Notes: generated from the sequence alone by a model not told the origin. Positions 52,772-63,180 are shown, counted from the first letter of the stretch. The stretch is DNA of 64,000 bases from CAWIKY01 sp963836905 (GCA_963836905.1 CAWIKY010000006.1:62001-126000); one strand, 5' to 3'. Translations and numbers: made by a program.

Positions 52772-54226
52772 TCAGGTGTCAAATGGCGGGACCGGCTTGC
52801 GAAATCCACTCAGATGGCTTTCCACTGCTTCGGCGATATCCAGCAGCTTTGCGTCTTCTCCCTGACCGCCGATGAGTTGCAGCCCGACCGGCAACCCGTC
52901 CGGAGTGCGCCCCGCGAGAAGCGTGACCACGGGAAGATGGCAGGCGCTCGCAAGACAGATCCAGTCCAGATGCGAGGGATAGGGGGTCGCCTGTCCGTCG
53001 ACATCGAGACGCCGTGAAAAGAGGTCGCCGCGGGGCATATGCGGAAAGGCGGCAACGGGCGATACCGGCAGGATGAGCGCGTCGTGCTTTTTGAAGAAGC
53101 CGCGCATGATCGCCTTGAAGGCGGCACGTCTGCCATCGGCCTGCAGCCAGTCGACATGTCGCGCGGTGGATTTAAGTGCCCAGTTGGCGCGTGTGTAAGG
53201 CGCTTTTCCGAAGGCACGCAGCAGATGGAAAAAGGGACGCAGCGCTGTCATCGCCGCCAGCTGACCGCGCGGAAAATCCATCGCAATGATACCTGCAAGT
53301 AATGACAGGTAGACATCGCGCAGTTCGGTAAAATCAAGCTCGGGCAAAGCTGGCGACATCTCCGCGTTCGACCCGCGCAGATCGTTGACAGCCTCGTTCA
53401 GCACCGTTTCCACGGCAGACGACAGCGCAAACCCTTCGACCGCAAACCCGTAGGCCAGCTTCACCCCCTCCAGATTGAGCGGCACGCTCGCTCCGCCGGT
53501 CGCGCCCCGCATCAGAGCCGACCGCAAGAGTTTCAGATCGCGGACGGAGCGCGCCATGGGGCCGACGACGTTGAGGTCGACCTCGCCTGCAAAACCCGGA
53601 CGCGGCGGCACATGACCGGCCTGCGGAATGACGCCCCAGGTGGGTTTCAGCGAGACGACGCCGCAATAGGCTGCCGGAATGCGCAGGCTGCCGCCAATAT
53701 CCGACCCGATTTCAAGAGGTGTGATCCCCGCGGCCAGCGCTGCAGCCGCGCCCCCGGACGAGCCGCCGCACGTGCGGGTCAGATCGTGCGGGTTGGAGGT
53801 CGCCCCGAACACCGGATTGTCGCTCTGCCAGTCGCCTGCCAGAAAGGGCGTGTTCGTCTTACCCCAGATCACCGCGCCTGCGGCCCGTGCCCTTGCAACG
53901 GTCACCGCATCGACCACCGGCTTTGCGCGGGCGGCATATTGCGGTGCGCCAGCCGTGGCGGGCATGGTGTCGACGTCGAGCGTATCCTTGACCGTCATCG
54001 GCAAACCGTGCAGCGGACCAATTTCGCGCCCCTCCCGACGCAGGCCGTCCAGCGCGTTCGCCCGCTCGCGCGCCCGTTCAATATCAGTGCGGATGACGGC
54101 ATTCAGTGCCGGGTTTGCGCTTTGAAAGCGTTCGAAATGCGCCTCCAGAAGACCGACCGACGTTATCCGGCCGGCCCGCATGGCATCCATCTGGCGATGG
54201 GCCGGTTGATAGACCCAGTCGGTCAC
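52772..54226 (-). CDS. amidase (amidase signature family)
   Basis: The signature catalytic triad Ser-cis-Ser-Lys is visible: LPMTVKDTLDV (lysine), TCGGSSGGAAAALAAG and SDIGGSLRIPA (serines). 484 residues, GTG start overlapping the dapB stop (GTGA). The substrate is not evident; the coupling with dapB does not imply shared function. Confidence 0.88.
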   Translation of the reverse strand: MTDWVYQPAHRQMDAMRAGRITSVGLLEAHFERFQSANPALNAVIRTDIERARERANALDGLRREGREIGPLHGLPMTVKDTLDVDTMPATAGAPQYAARAKPVVDAVTVARARAAGAVIWGKTNTPFLAGDWQSDNPVFGATSNPHDLTRTCGGSSGGAAAALAAGITPLEIGSDIGGSLRIPAAYCGVVSLKPTWGVIPQAGHVPPRPGFAGEVDLNVVGPMARSVRDLKLLRSALMRGATGGASVPLNLEGVKLAYGFAVEGFALSSAVETVLNEAVNDLRGSNAEMSPALPELDFTELRDVYLSLLAGIIAMDFPRGQLAAMTALRPFFHLLRAFGKAPYTRANWALKSTARHVDWLQADGRRAAFKAIMRGFFKKHDALILPVSPVAAFPHMPRGDLFSRRLDVDGQATPYPSHLDWICLASACHLPVVTLLAGRTPDGLPVGLQLIGGQGEDAKLLDIAEAVESHLSGFRKPVPPFDT

Positions 54227-54993
54227 AGGCCGAGCACATCCGTCATGTCATAAAGCCCGGGGTCGCGGCCAGCGGCCCAGCGGGCAGCCTTCAGCGCGCC
54301 TCTGGCAAAGACGCTCCGGTCCAGCGCATCATGGGACAGCGTGATCGTTTCGCTGGCGCTGGCAAACATCACATCATGCGCGCCGATGATGCCGCCGCCC
54401 CGGCGGACCGCGAACCCGACGCCGCCGGTTTCGCGCGCTGCGCCGGTATTGCGGTCAGCCTCCAGCCGCAATTCTTCGAGCGTTTTGCCCCGGCCTTGCG
54501 CGGCTGCTTCGCCCAGCATCAGCGCCGTTCCGGAGGGTGCATCCACCTTGTGGCGGTGATGGCTTTCGGTGATCTCGATATCCCAATCGGTGCCAAGACT
54601 TTCCGCAGCCCGCGCCACCAGCGCCTGCAAGATGTTGATGCCGGTCGAGAAATTGCCGGAGCGGACAATCGCGAACCGGTCGCCATGACGGTTCAGCCGT
54701 TCGATCTGCGCTTCGGAAAATCCGGTTGTACCGATCACCACCGCGCGAACGCCGGTCTCTCGCAGATCGTCAAGCGCAGCGAGGGTCGCATCCGGTGTGG
54801 TGAAGTCTATCCAGACATCCGCTGTGCTTGCGGCCTCGCGAACCGTCGGCCCGTTCATCTCGCTGCCACCGGTGACGATGAACCCGCCCTCATCCTCAGC
54901 GGCTGCGCGGAGCGAGCGCCCCATGCGGCCTTCATGCCCGGCAATGGCGAGCCGGAGCAAAGACGCGGATGCAGGAGAGACGGATGTCGGCAT
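54223..54993 (-). CDS. dapB: 4-hydroxy-tetrahydrodipicolinate reductase
   Basis: The 256-residue enzyme has the cofactor motif AIAGHEGRMGRSLRAAAED and the signature ESHHRHKVDAPSGTALMLGE with the catalytic histidine and lysine. It makes tetrahydrodipicolinate for lysine and peptidoglycan. lysA, the last step of the same pathway, is 3 kb away on the other strand. Confidence 0.95.
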   Translation of the reverse strand: MPTSVSPASASLLRLAIAGHEGRMGRSLRAAAEDEGGFIVTGGSEMNGPTVREAASTADVWIDFTTPDATLAALDDLRETGVRAVVIGTTGFSEAQIERLNRHGDRFAIVRSGNFSTGINILQALVARAAESLGTDWDIEITESHHRHKVDAPSGTALMLGEAAAQGRGKTLEELRLEADRNTGAARETGGVGFAVRRGGGIIGAHDVMFASASETITLSHDALDRSVFARGALKAARWAAGRDPGLYDMTDVLGL

Positions 54994-55102
54994 GGCGTTT
55001 ATAGAACCGAGCGCCGCGGTCCGGTCAATCCGCTTGCCTGCCCCGCTGCCCTTCCATCCCCGCCCGCGCGCCCTTATTCTGAGGTCGAACAAACGAGGAT
55101 GC

Positions 55103-55789
55103 ATGATGACGACGCCGACCGAACCGAAACTCGAAGTCCGTATCATTCCGGTGACGCCGCTGCAGCAGAACTGCTCGCTTGTCTGGAACCGCGACACCAT
55201 GAACGGCGTGTTCGTCGATGCGGGCGGTGATGTGGACCGGTTGATGGGCGCGGCGAAAGAGCTGGGCGTCAACATCGTCAAACTCTGGCTGACACACGGT
55301 CATCTCGATCATGCCGGGGCGGCTGCGGAAATCCGTGAACGAACGGGCGCGCCGATCGAAGGTCCGCATAAGGACGATCAATGGCTGCTTGATGATATCG
55401 AAGCGCAGGGCGCAAAATACGGCATTGTCGGTGGGCGCAATCTCAAGCCGGACCGCTATCTGGAAGACGGCGACACGCTGGAGCTGGAAGGCACAGAGTT
55501 CGGCGTCGTGCATTGTCCCGGCCATACGCCCGGGCATGTCGTGATCTACAATGAGGCTGCAAAACTGGCTTTTGTCGGCGATGTGATCTTTCAAGGGAGT
55601 ATCGGCCGCACCGATTTCCCGCGCGGCAATCATCAGAATCTGATCGATTCAATCACAAGCAAGCTCTGGCCGCTTGGCCCCGATATGCGCTTTATTCCGG
55701 GCCACGGGCCGATGAGCACGTTCGGGCAGGAGCGAAAGACCAATGCTTTCGTGGCGGACCGTGTGCTGGACATACGCTTCAGCGTCTAA
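55103..55789 (+). CDS. metallo-beta-lactamase fold hydrolase
   Basis: The zinc motif THGHLDHAG (HxHxDH) and later VHCPGHTPGHVV, FVGDVIFQGSIGRTDFPRGN and FIPGHGPMSTFG place it in the glyoxalase II-like YcbL group. Such enzymes hydrolyse thioesters. 228 residues, GAGG before the start at 55103. Confidence 0.9.
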   Translation: MMTTPTEPKLEVRIIPVTPLQQNCSLVWNRDTMNGVFVDAGGDVDRLMGAAKELGVNIVKLWLTHGHLDHAGAAAEIRERTGAPIEGPHKDDQWLLDDIEAQGAKYGIVGGRNLKPDRYLEDGDTLELEGTEFGVVHCPGHTPGHVVIYNEAAKLAFVGDVIFQGSIGRTDFPRGNHQNLIDSITSKLWPLGPDMRFIPGHGPMSTFGQERKTNAFVADRVLDIRFSV

Positions 55790-55804
55790 TTCACGTCGAA
55801 ACCT

Positions 55805-56398
55805 TCAACCCGCATCGCCTGCGACAGCTTCTATGAAGGCCACCGCTTCGGGCGTGTCCCACTCGGTGCTGCCTTCATATCGGGCCACTTCCACGCCTGA
55901 GCGGTCGTAAATGACTGTCAGCGGAACACCGCCTGCGCGGATGCCGGTGATCATGCCGAAAGCGGCATCATGAAAGAAGGGCAGGCCGTCCTTCGAGTAG
56001 GACGCAAGAAGGCGCTTTGCCTCCGGCACATAGCCGGTCTGGTCGATACTGACCGGAATGACCATAGCAGCCTCCTTGTCCAGAAGCGCATCGAGTTTGG
56101 CGAGGGTCGGCATTTCGGCAATGCACGGCGCGCACCAGGTCGCCCAGAGGTTCACAACGAGAACCTTGCCCTTGTAGTTGGCAAGCTGCACCGTCTCCCC
56201 GTCCGGCCCCAGCAGGTCGCCATTGGGCAGCGGCGGTGCATCGTCGAGAAATTGGAGGTCCTCCATCGACCCGGTCGCGAGGCTTTGCAGACCTGACTCG
56301 TAGGTAGGCGGCCCTCCCGCACGCATCAGCATGTAGACAAAGACGAGGATAGCGAACAGAAACATCCCCGGAATGGCGTAGCGCCTGAACGCGGTCAT
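55805..56398 (-). CDS. membrane-anchored thioredoxin (TlpA type)
   Basis: An N-terminal anchor (MFLFAILVFVYMLMRAGG), then a periplasmic thioredoxin fold with VVNLWATWCAPCIAEMP carrying the WCAPC redox pair and the cis-proline region IRAGGVPLTVIYD. It reduces disulfides outside the cytoplasm, e.g. for cytochrome c maturation. Divergent from argH with 51 bases between. The same arrangement (tlpA-like divergent to argH) is common in alphaproteobacteria. Confidence 0.9.
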   Translation of the reverse strand: MTAFRRYAIPGMFLFAILVFVYMLMRAGGPPTYESGLQSLATGSMEDLQFLDDAPPLPNGDLLGPDGETVQLANYKGKVLVVNLWATWCAPCIAEMPTLAKLDALLDKEAAMVIPVSIDQTGYVPEAKRLLASYSKDGLPFFHDAAFGMITGIRAGGVPLTVIYDRSGVEVARYEGSTEWDTPEAVAFIEAVAGDAG

Positions 56399-56449
56399 GA
56401 TCCTTGTCCTTTTCTGCGAGGGTCGACCGCCTGACTAAGCGGATAAGAT

Positions 56450-57847
56450 ATGGCCGACACACAGCCTTCCGGACACCAGATGTGGGGCGGACGCTTCTCT
56501 GCCAAGCCCGACGAGGTGATGGAAGCCATCAATGCCAGCATAGACACAGACAAACGTCTGGCCTCACAGGATATAGAAGGCTCGAGAGCCCATGTGACCA
56601 TGCTTGCAGCTTGCGGCATACTGACCGACGCCGACAGGGATGCCATCCTGGCAGGTCTCGATAGCGTCGAGAAAGAGATCGCCGAAGGGCGTTTCGCCTT
56701 TCGCCGAGACCTCGAAGACATTCACATGAACATCGAAGCCCGGCTGAAAGAGATTGTCGGCGAGCCTGCCGGACGGCTTCATACCGCACGGTCGCGCAAC
56801 GATCAGGTGGCGACCGATTTCCGTCTCTGGACGCGCGAGGCGATCACCACCCGCTGCGACCAGATCGAGGCGCTGGTGCGTGCCTTCGTTGCTCAGGCGG
56901 ACGCCCATGCTGCAACCGTGATGCCGGGCTTCACCCATCTGCAGACGGCGCAGCCCGTGACGTTCGGTCACCACATGCTGGCCTATGCCGAAATGCTCTG
57001 GCGGGACCGTTCGCGGTTCATAGACGCACGCGAGCGCCTCAACGAGAGCCCGCTCGGCGCTGCGGCGCTCGCCGGGACAGGCTTTGCAATCGACCGCGAC
57101 GCAACGGCGCAGGCACTCGGCTTTGCCCGTCCGATGGCAAATAGCATGGACGCGGTTTCAGCACGCGATTTTGCCGTCGAGGCGCTCTCCGCCTGCGCCA
57201 TTTGCGCGATGCATCTCTCAAGGCTCGGTGAGGAGCTCGTGATCTGGGCCAGTGCACCCTTCGGTTTTGTGCGCCTGTCCGATGCCTGGTCGACGGGTTC
57301 GTCGATCATGCCGCAAAAGCGCAATCCCGATGCCGCGGAACTGGTCCGTGCCAAGACCGGGCGCATCTTCGGGGCGCTGCAGGGCTTGCTGACCGTGTTG
57401 AAAGGGCTGCCGCTGGCCTATTCCAAGGACATGCAGGAGGACAAGGACCTGACCTTTCAGGCGTTCGATGCCCTGGATCTCTGCCTGCAGGCGATGACGG
57501 GCATGGTCGAAAGTCTGACCGTCAATGCTGAGAACATGCGCAGCGCCGCGGCAGGCGGTTTCTCCACGGCGACTGATCTGGCGGATTTTCTGGTCCGTGA
57601 AATGAACCTGCCGTTCCGTGATGCCCATCACGTGACAGGCGCGCTGGTCGCCCTGGCCGAGCGCCGCTCTGTAAATCTGTGGGATTTGACGCTGGATGAG
57701 ATGCAATCGGTGCATCCCGGCCTTACAGATGCCGTGTTTTCCGTGCTAACCGTTGAAGCCTCGGTTCGCAGCCGCGTCAGCTATGGCGGAACCTCGCCAG
57801 TCCGGGTGCGAGACCAGATAGAACTTTGGCAGGAGCGCCTGAAATGA
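56450..57847 (+). CDS. argH: argininosuccinate lyase
   Basis: The 465-residue enzyme has the fumarase/aspartase superfamily signature GSSIMPQKRNPDAAELVRAK with catalytic serine, and HTARSRNDQVATDFRLW and GFTHLQTAQPVTFGHHML. It splits argininosuccinate into arginine and fumarate. It opens an operon with the lptM-like gene, lysA and a TIGR02302 gene, each overlapping or a few bases apart. Confidence 0.95.
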   Translation: MADTQPSGHQMWGGRFSAKPDEVMEAINASIDTDKRLASQDIEGSRAHVTMLAACGILTDADRDAILAGLDSVEKEIAEGRFAFRRDLEDIHMNIEARLKEIVGEPAGRLHTARSRNDQVATDFRLWTREAITTRCDQIEALVRAFVAQADAHAATVMPGFTHLQTAQPVTFGHHMLAYAEMLWRDRSRFIDARERLNESPLGAAALAGTGFAIDRDATAQALGFARPMANSMDAVSARDFAVEALSACAICAMHLSRLGEELVIWASAPFGFVRLSDAWSTGSSIMPQKRNPDAAELVRAKTGRIFGALQGLLTVLKGLPLAYSKDMQEDKDLTFQAFDALDLCLQAMTGMVESLTVNAENMRSAAAGGFSTATDLADFLVREMNLPFRDAHHVTGALVALAERRSVNLWDLTLDEMQSVHPGLTDAVFSVLTVEASVRSRVSYGGTSPVRVRDQIELWQERLK

Positions 57848-58182
57848 TGAAAGTTATCGCAATTACCGGAGCGGTTCTGGCCGCGGTCAGCCTGTCTTCC
57901 TGCGGCCTGCGCGGAGATCTTGAACGACCCGATCCATTGTTCGGAAATCCTGCGCCCGACGCGCCGGAAGCAGAAATGCCAAAAGAAAAAACGACCACTC
58001 CGGGTGTCATTCCGCCCGTGACGGAACCTGTTCCTCCGGCAAGCCCACGGACAGAAGGCTCATATATCGACCCCGCGACCGGGGCGACGGTCTGGGTCCG
58101 CAACGAGCTCGGCGGCGAAAAGCCGCGTGCCCTGCCGACGGACCCGGTCGGTGAAGGCACTCTGCCTCCGGTCGATCAGTAA
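57844..58182 (+). CDS. LptM-like small lipoprotein
   Basis: The product (112 residues) starts with a lipoprotein signal peptide ending LSSCGLRGDLERPDPL. The CGLRGxL-P motif after the lipid cysteine is that of the LptM (YifL) family, which assists LptD maturation. The rest is proline-rich and unstructured. The start overlaps the argH stop (ATGA). Its place between argH and lysA is typical for alphaproteobacteria. Confidence 0.8.
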   Translation: MMKVIAITGAVLAAVSLSSCGLRGDLERPDPLFGNPAPDAPEAEMPKEKTTTPGVIPPVTEPVPPASPRTEGSYIDPATGATVWVRNELGGEKPRALPTDPVGEGTLPPVDQ

Positions 58183-58203
58183 CGCTGGGGGAGACGCCGC
58201 CCG

Positions 58204-59469
58204 ATGCATCATTTTGCCTATAAGGGCGGCGAACTTCATTGCGAGGATGTGGCGCTCTCGGCCATCGCCCGTGAGGTCGGCACGCCGGTCTATGTCTATT
58301 CCGCCGCAACGCTTCGTCGACATTACCGCGTCTTGTCCGAGGCGTTTTCGGGCATGGATTGCCTGATTGCCTTTTCGGTAAAGGCCAACAGCAATCTGGC
58401 CGTCCTGTCGCTCTTGCGCGGCCTCGGGGCGGGCGCGGATGTGGTGTCCGCGGGTGAGCTTCGCCGCGCGCTCGCAGCAGGTATTCCCGCGGACAGGATC
58501 GTCTTTTCGGGTGTTGCAAAGGGCGTAGCAGAGATCGATGCAGCGCTCGCGGCGGGTATCCATCAGTTCAACGTGGAATCGCTTCCCGAACTGATCCGGT
58601 TATCGGAGCGGGCGGTGAAGGCAGGGGTAGAGGCGCCGGTCGCTTTCCGTGTGAATCCGCATGTTTCCGCCGGCGGACACGCCAATATCTCGACCGGCAA
58701 GGCCAGCGACAAGTTCGGGATTGCCTGGCACGAGGCCGAGGATTTCTATGATCAGGCCTTGGCACTTCCTGGCATCGACGTCTGCGGTGTCGATGTGCAT
58801 ATCGGGAGCCAGATTGCCGATCTTGCGCCTATGCGCGAAGCGTTTGGCAAGGTGATCGATCTGGTGCACCGTCTGCGGGCGCGGGGCTGCCCGATTTCCC
58901 GCGTCGATCTGGGCGGCGGTCTCGCCATTCCCTATGCGGCAGGCGATCATCCAGCAAGCCCGGCCGATTATGCGACGATGATTGCCGAAATGACCGCCGG
59001 TCTGGACGTGCAGGTCATTCTCGAGCCCGGCCGTATGATTGCCGGTAATGCGGGTATTCTCCTGACCGCCATTGAATACACGAAGTCCCGGGATGACCGG
59101 CTCTTTGCCATTTGCGATGCCGGAATGAACGATCTCATGCGACCGGCGCTCTATGGGGCGCACCACGAGATTCTCACTGTGCGCGAACGAGCCGCTACCG
59201 AACCTCTGCACGAGCAGGATCTGGTCGGCCCGATCTGCGAAAGCACGGACAGGTTTGCGACCGCGCGGCGCCTGCCATCACTTGCAGAAGGTGATCTTCT
59301 GGCGCTGATGTCTGCGGGTGCCTATGGCGCGGTGATGTCCAACCAGTACAATACCCGCCCGCTGTGCGCGGAAGTTCTGGTGGATGAAGCACGGTATGAA
59401 ATCGTCCGCCGCCGTCCCACATTCGAGGACATGACAGCAAACGAGCAGATACCAGATTGGCTGACCTGA
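58204..59469 (+). CDS. lysA: diaminopimelate decarboxylase
   Basis: The 421-residue enzyme has the PLP lysine in IAFSVKANSNLAVLSLLR, the HIGSQIADLAPMREAF loop, the glycine-rich RVDLGGGLAIPY and the active-site VGPICESTDRFA cysteine. It converts meso-diaminopimelate to lysine. Confidence 0.95.
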   Translation: MHHFAYKGGELHCEDVALSAIAREVGTPVYVYSAATLRRHYRVLSEAFSGMDCLIAFSVKANSNLAVLSLLRGLGAGADVVSAGELRRALAAGIPADRIVFSGVAKGVAEIDAALAAGIHQFNVESLPELIRLSERAVKAGVEAPVAFRVNPHVSAGGHANISTGKASDKFGIAWHEAEDFYDQALALPGIDVCGVDVHIGSQIADLAPMREAFGKVIDLVHRLRARGCPISRVDLGGGLAIPYAAGDHPASPADYATMIAEMTAGLDVQVILEPGRMIAGNAGILLTAIEYTKSRDDRLFAICDAGMNDLMRPALYGAHHEILTVRERAATEPLHEQDLVGPICESTDRFATARRLPSLAEGDLLALMSAGAYGAVMSNQYNTRPLCAEVLVDEARYEIVRRRPTFEDMTANEQIPDWLT

Positions 59470-62171
59470 AGACGATACCCGGTCTGGAAGACCGTCTGAA
59501 GACCACACGCTGGCGGCTCTCGCTGCTCCGCCGCGTTGAAGCCCTTGCGCCTGCCCTGATCGCAGCGTTCATGTATCTGGCGCTGGTTCTCTCAGGGCTG
59601 ATGCAGCGGCTGGGCGGGGCATTCGAGGCCGGTGTGTCGCTTGCCTTTCTGGCACTGATCGCCGGTCTGGCAATTTACGGTCTCCGGCGGTATCGCGCGC
59701 CATCAGCAGACGATGTCGCAGCAACACTGGACAGAGGCGCAACGAGCCGTCCACTCGCCTTCCTGCGCGATCGCAGCCTGTCCGGCACCGGCCCGGCTTT
59801 TGCTCTCTGGCAGGCCGAACGGGCGCGTGCAATTCAGGACGCTGGCGCTCTGCCACGCGCCAGTCTTGGTGCAGACTGGCGGCGGGTCGATCCTGCGTTC
59901 CTGCGTTTTGTCCTGCCTTTGATACTGGCTGTTCTCTTGTTGATGGCAGGTCCGGCCGCTCTGAAGCGGCTTGGCGCTGCGCTCTTTCCGGATGTCGGCG
60001 CGCTTTTCGGTGCGGACCGGCTGGTCACCGAAGCCTGGATCCGACCGCCAGACTATACAGGCGTTGCGCCGGTCTTTCTCAACCCCGCCCGTCAGACCCC
60101 TGCCGTGCCGCAAGGTTCGGAAATGACCCTGCGCGTCACGGCGAACGGTGCGCCGAAAGTGCGTCTGATCCCGCAGGAAAGAGGCGAAGCGAAACGCACC
60201 ATCGAGATGGTGCGTGGCCCCGACGGCGTGTTTGAGGCCAGACTGCCTCTTGAAACGTCTCAACGGGTCGAGATAAACTGGTGGGGCGCGCGCGGCGCAT
60301 ACGTTCTGGACGTTACACCTGACACCCCACCTGTGGCCCGTTTTGCTGAAATGCCATCCCTCGGAGCGCGCGATTCGCTGACCTTCGGCTGGGTGGTCAG
60401 CGATGACTACGGCGTGGACGACCTGTCGCTCCGGCTGATCCATACAGCGGCTACAGGAAATATCTCCACCGATGAGGTGCCCGTCACGATGGAAGCCCTG
60501 TCGCCGCGCGAGGCAAACGATACCGCAACACTCGACCTGACGCGGCATAAATGGGCCGGGCTGACCGTCGACATGCAGCTGGTGGCCACGGATGCACGCG
60601 GGCAAACGGGCGTCAGCGACGTCACCTCCTACCGCATTCCGGACAAGCTTTTTCTGCAGCCGCTGGCGCAGGCAACGCAGGAAATCCGGCTGACGGCCCT
60701 GCGGACCGAAGACGATTATGCCGAGCCGTCTGTCTTTGCCGCATCGCCTCCGGTAGACATTGTCCTTCCGGATGGGACGCGCGGTCCGGCGCTTATAGAT
60801 GAGGCCGCCGCCAACCGGCTGGAACGTGCGCCGGACGGCATTCGCCGCGCTGCCTTGATGCTGGACACGCTGACCTACAAACCGGGCGACTATTTCGAGG
60901 ATCTGGCCGTCTATCTCGGGCTTCGATCCGCGCTTGGGATTCTGAATGGGGCCCGATCACTTGAAGAGACTGCATCCGTCGAACCGCTGCTCTGGTCAGT
61001 GGCGCTGAAGGCCGAGTACGGCGATGTGGCCGATGCGGCCCGCGCGCTGGAGGCTGCCCGTCGTGCGCTGGAACGGGCCTTGCGCGAAGGTGCAGGTGAG
61101 GAAGAGATAAAGCGGTTGATGCAGGCGTTTCGCGAGGCGGCCGAAAACTACATCGCTGCGCGCATGGCCGAGGCGATTCGCAATGGTAGCGATGAAGGTG
61201 CGGTTGGCGATGAGCTCTCCAGCATGATGGGCGGCAACGATCTTGAAGAGATGCTGTCCGCATTGGAAGACCTGACCGAAACCGGAGCCAGCGATGCGGC
61301 CCGCAAGCTTCTGGCTGACGTTTCTAAACTTCTCGAAGAGTTGCAATTCCAGGCAGGGGGCGGCGGCGAGTCACGTGAAGGCGCTGGCGAGCAGGCGCAG
61401 AACCAGACCGGCCCGCCGGAAGAAGAGGCGTTGAAGGGTGCTCTGGAAAGACTGTCCGAACTGCTGGCTGAACAGCGCAGTCTGAACGATGATGTCATGG
61501 CCGAGAACCGTGAGCGCGAGAACGCCGATAGGCCATCAGGTGAACGCCCGGGCGGGCTGCCTCAGCCGGGTGCCCGGCAGCCGGTGCCTCCTCAGGGCCA
61601 GGACGGTCAGCCGGGACGCGAAAGCGGCGAACCCGGCACCATGGGTGAAGGTGAGCCACAGCCCGATCGAAACGGACCGGGTGGCGGCTCGGAAGATCTG
61701 GCAGGACGGCAATCGGAGATCGGCGACAGGATACAGGAGTTTGCCGAAGGTCTGGAACGCGAGGGCGGACCGGGGGGCGGTGTAACTGCCGATGAACTGG
61801 CCGCAGCGAGACAGGCGCTGGAGCGCGCGACAGAAGCGCTGCGACGCGGCGATGAAGGCTCGGCCCGCTGGAATCAGGACCGTGCGGTTCGCGAATTGCG
61901 CGATGCGACCGGAGAGCTTGCAAGGTCTCTGGATGAGCTCCGTGAGGCGAGGCTCGGCGAACAGGGTCAGGGCGAGGTGCGCGATCCGCTTGGCCGTCAG
62001 GTTGGTGGCAGCGGCAGCCAGAATGACGGAAGCGAAGTCGCGGTTCCGGACGAAATCGAACGCCAGCGCGCCCGTGAAATCCTTGACGGACTTCGTGAAC
62101 GGCTACCCAAAGCCAGCGACGAAACCGAGGAGGAGTATCTCAAACGCCTCCTCGACCGTTTCGGATCGTGA
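59457..62171 (+). CDS. TIGR02302 / DUF4175 family membrane protein
   Basis: The 904-residue protein opens with two or three membrane spans (ALAPALIAAFMYLALVLSGL, VSLAFLALIAGLAIYGLRRY, LPLILAVLLLMAGPAALKRL). A periplasmic beta-rich region and a long helical, glutamine/glutamate/glycine-rich C-terminus (NDGSEVAVPDEIERQRAREI) follow. This is the alphaproteobacterial TIGR02302 family, conserved after lysA. The biochemical role is not known. The TTG start lies inside the lysA 3' end (13-base overlap). Confidence 0.88.
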   Translation: MADLKTIPGLEDRLKTTRWRLSLLRRVEALAPALIAAFMYLALVLSGLMQRLGGAFEAGVSLAFLALIAGLAIYGLRRYRAPSADDVAATLDRGATSRPLAFLRDRSLSGTGPAFALWQAERARAIQDAGALPRASLGADWRRVDPAFLRFVLPLILAVLLLMAGPAALKRLGAALFPDVGALFGADRLVTEAWIRPPDYTGVAPVFLNPARQTPAVPQGSEMTLRVTANGAPKVRLIPQERGEAKRTIEMVRGPDGVFEARLPLETSQRVEINWWGARGAYVLDVTPDTPPVARFAEMPSLGARDSLTFGWVVSDDYGVDDLSLRLIHTAATGNISTDEVPVTMEALSPREANDTATLDLTRHKWAGLTVDMQLVATDARGQTGVSDVTSYRIPDKLFLQPLAQATQEIRLTALRTEDDYAEPSVFAASPPVDIVLPDGTRGPALIDEAAANRLERAPDGIRRAALMLDTLTYKPGDYFEDLAVYLGLRSALGILNGARSLEETASVEPLLWSVALKAEYGDVADAARALEAARRALERALREGAGEEEIKRLMQAFREAAENYIAARMAEAIRNGSDEGAVGDELSSMMGGNDLEEMLSALEDLTETGASDAARKLLADVSKLLEELQFQAGGGGESREGAGEQAQNQTGPPEEEALKGALERLSELLAEQRSLNDDVMAENRERENADRPSGERPGGLPQPGARQPVPPQGQDGQPGRESGEPGTMGEGEPQPDRNGPGGGSEDLAGRQSEIGDRIQEFAEGLEREGGPGGGVTADELAAARQALERATEALRRGDEGSARWNQDRAVRELRDATGELARSLDELREARLGEQGQGEVRDPLGRQVGGSGSQNDGSEVAVPDEIERQRAREILDGLRERLPKASDETEEEYLKRLLDRFGS

Positions 62172-62184
62172 GCCCCGCGGGCAT

Positions 62185-63180
62185 TTAGTCCATCGTCACG
62201 ACGATTTTTCCCGTGGCGCGTCTTTCCGCCAGTTCGGTGATCGCCTCCCCCGCCTTTTCCAGAGGGAAGGTTGCCGAGACATGCGGCTTGATCTTGCCGT
62301 CCGAATAAAGGCGGAAAAGATCGGCCACGTTGGCCGCATTCTCTTTTGGAAACCCGGCCACAAACGCGCCCCAGAACACGCCGCGGATATCGCAGGATTT
62401 GAGAAGTGTAAGGTTGAGCGGCATTTTCGGAATGCCGGCCGGAAAGCCGATCACCAGAAAACGCCCGTTCCAGTTCATGGCCCGAAGAGACGGTTCGGCA
62501 TAGTCGCCGCCGACAGCATCGTAGATGACATCCACCCCGCCACCTGAGACATCCTTGATGTCGGTTGAAAGCTGCTTCTGCGCCGCACGGTCAAGCTCGC
62601 CCGTCGCATAGACCAGCCCGTGATCGGCACCCTTTGAAAGGCAGAGATCGACCTTGGCCTGCGTCGAACAGGCCGCAATCACTTCCATGCCCATGGCCTT
62701 GCCAAGTTCGACAGCCGCGAGCCCGACGCCTCCGGCAGCGCCAAGCACCAGAAGCTTTTCGCCGGGTTTCACGTCGCCCCGGTCCTTCAGTGCGTAATGG
62801 GAGGTGCCATAGGTCATGATGAAGGCGGCCGCCTCGTCGAACGGCATGTCGTTCGGGATCGGTATACAGCGTTTCGCATCCAGCTTGATCTGTTCGGCCA
62901 TGCCGCCCCAGCCGGTCGAGCCGATCACACGGTCCCCGACTTTCAGGTTCGCTACGCCCTCGCCGAGCGCTGCAACCACGCCGGACACCTCACCGCCGGG
63001 TGCGAACGGGCGTTCCGGCTTGAACTGGTACATATCCTGAATGATCAGCACGTCCGGGTAATTCACCCCGACGGCCTTGACGTCGATCACGACCTCGCCT
63101 TTGCCGGCCGTTGGTGCATCGACCTCTTCCATCACAAGTGTGTCCGGTCCACCGGGGCTCTTTGACAATACTGCTCTCAT
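62185..63180 (-). CDS. NADPH:quinone oxidoreductase (zinc-free MDR family)
   Basis: The 331-residue enzyme has the quinone oxidoreductase segment AVGVNYPDVLIIQDMYQFKP, the NADPH motif LLVLGAAGGVGLAAVELGKA and the C-terminal FWGAFVAGFPKENAANVADL. Zinc ligands of alcohol dehydrogenases are absent. It reduces quinones or enoyl compounds; the natural substrate is open. Convergent with the TIGR02302 gene. Confidence 0.9.
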   Translation of the reverse strand: MRAVLSKSPGGPDTLVMEEVDAPTAGKGEVVIDVKAVGVNYPDVLIIQDMYQFKPERPFAPGGEVSGVVAALGEGVANLKVGDRVIGSTGWGGMAEQIKLDAKRCIPIPNDMPFDEAAAFIMTYGTSHYALKDRGDVKPGEKLLVLGAAGGVGLAAVELGKAMGMEVIAACSTQAKVDLCLSKGADHGLVYATGELDRAAQKQLSTDIKDVSGGGVDVIYDAVGGDYAEPSLRAMNWNGRFLVIGFPAGIPKMPLNLTLLKSCDIRGVFWGAFVAGFPKENAANVADLFRLYSDGKIKPHVSATFPLEKAGEAITELAERRATGKIVVTMD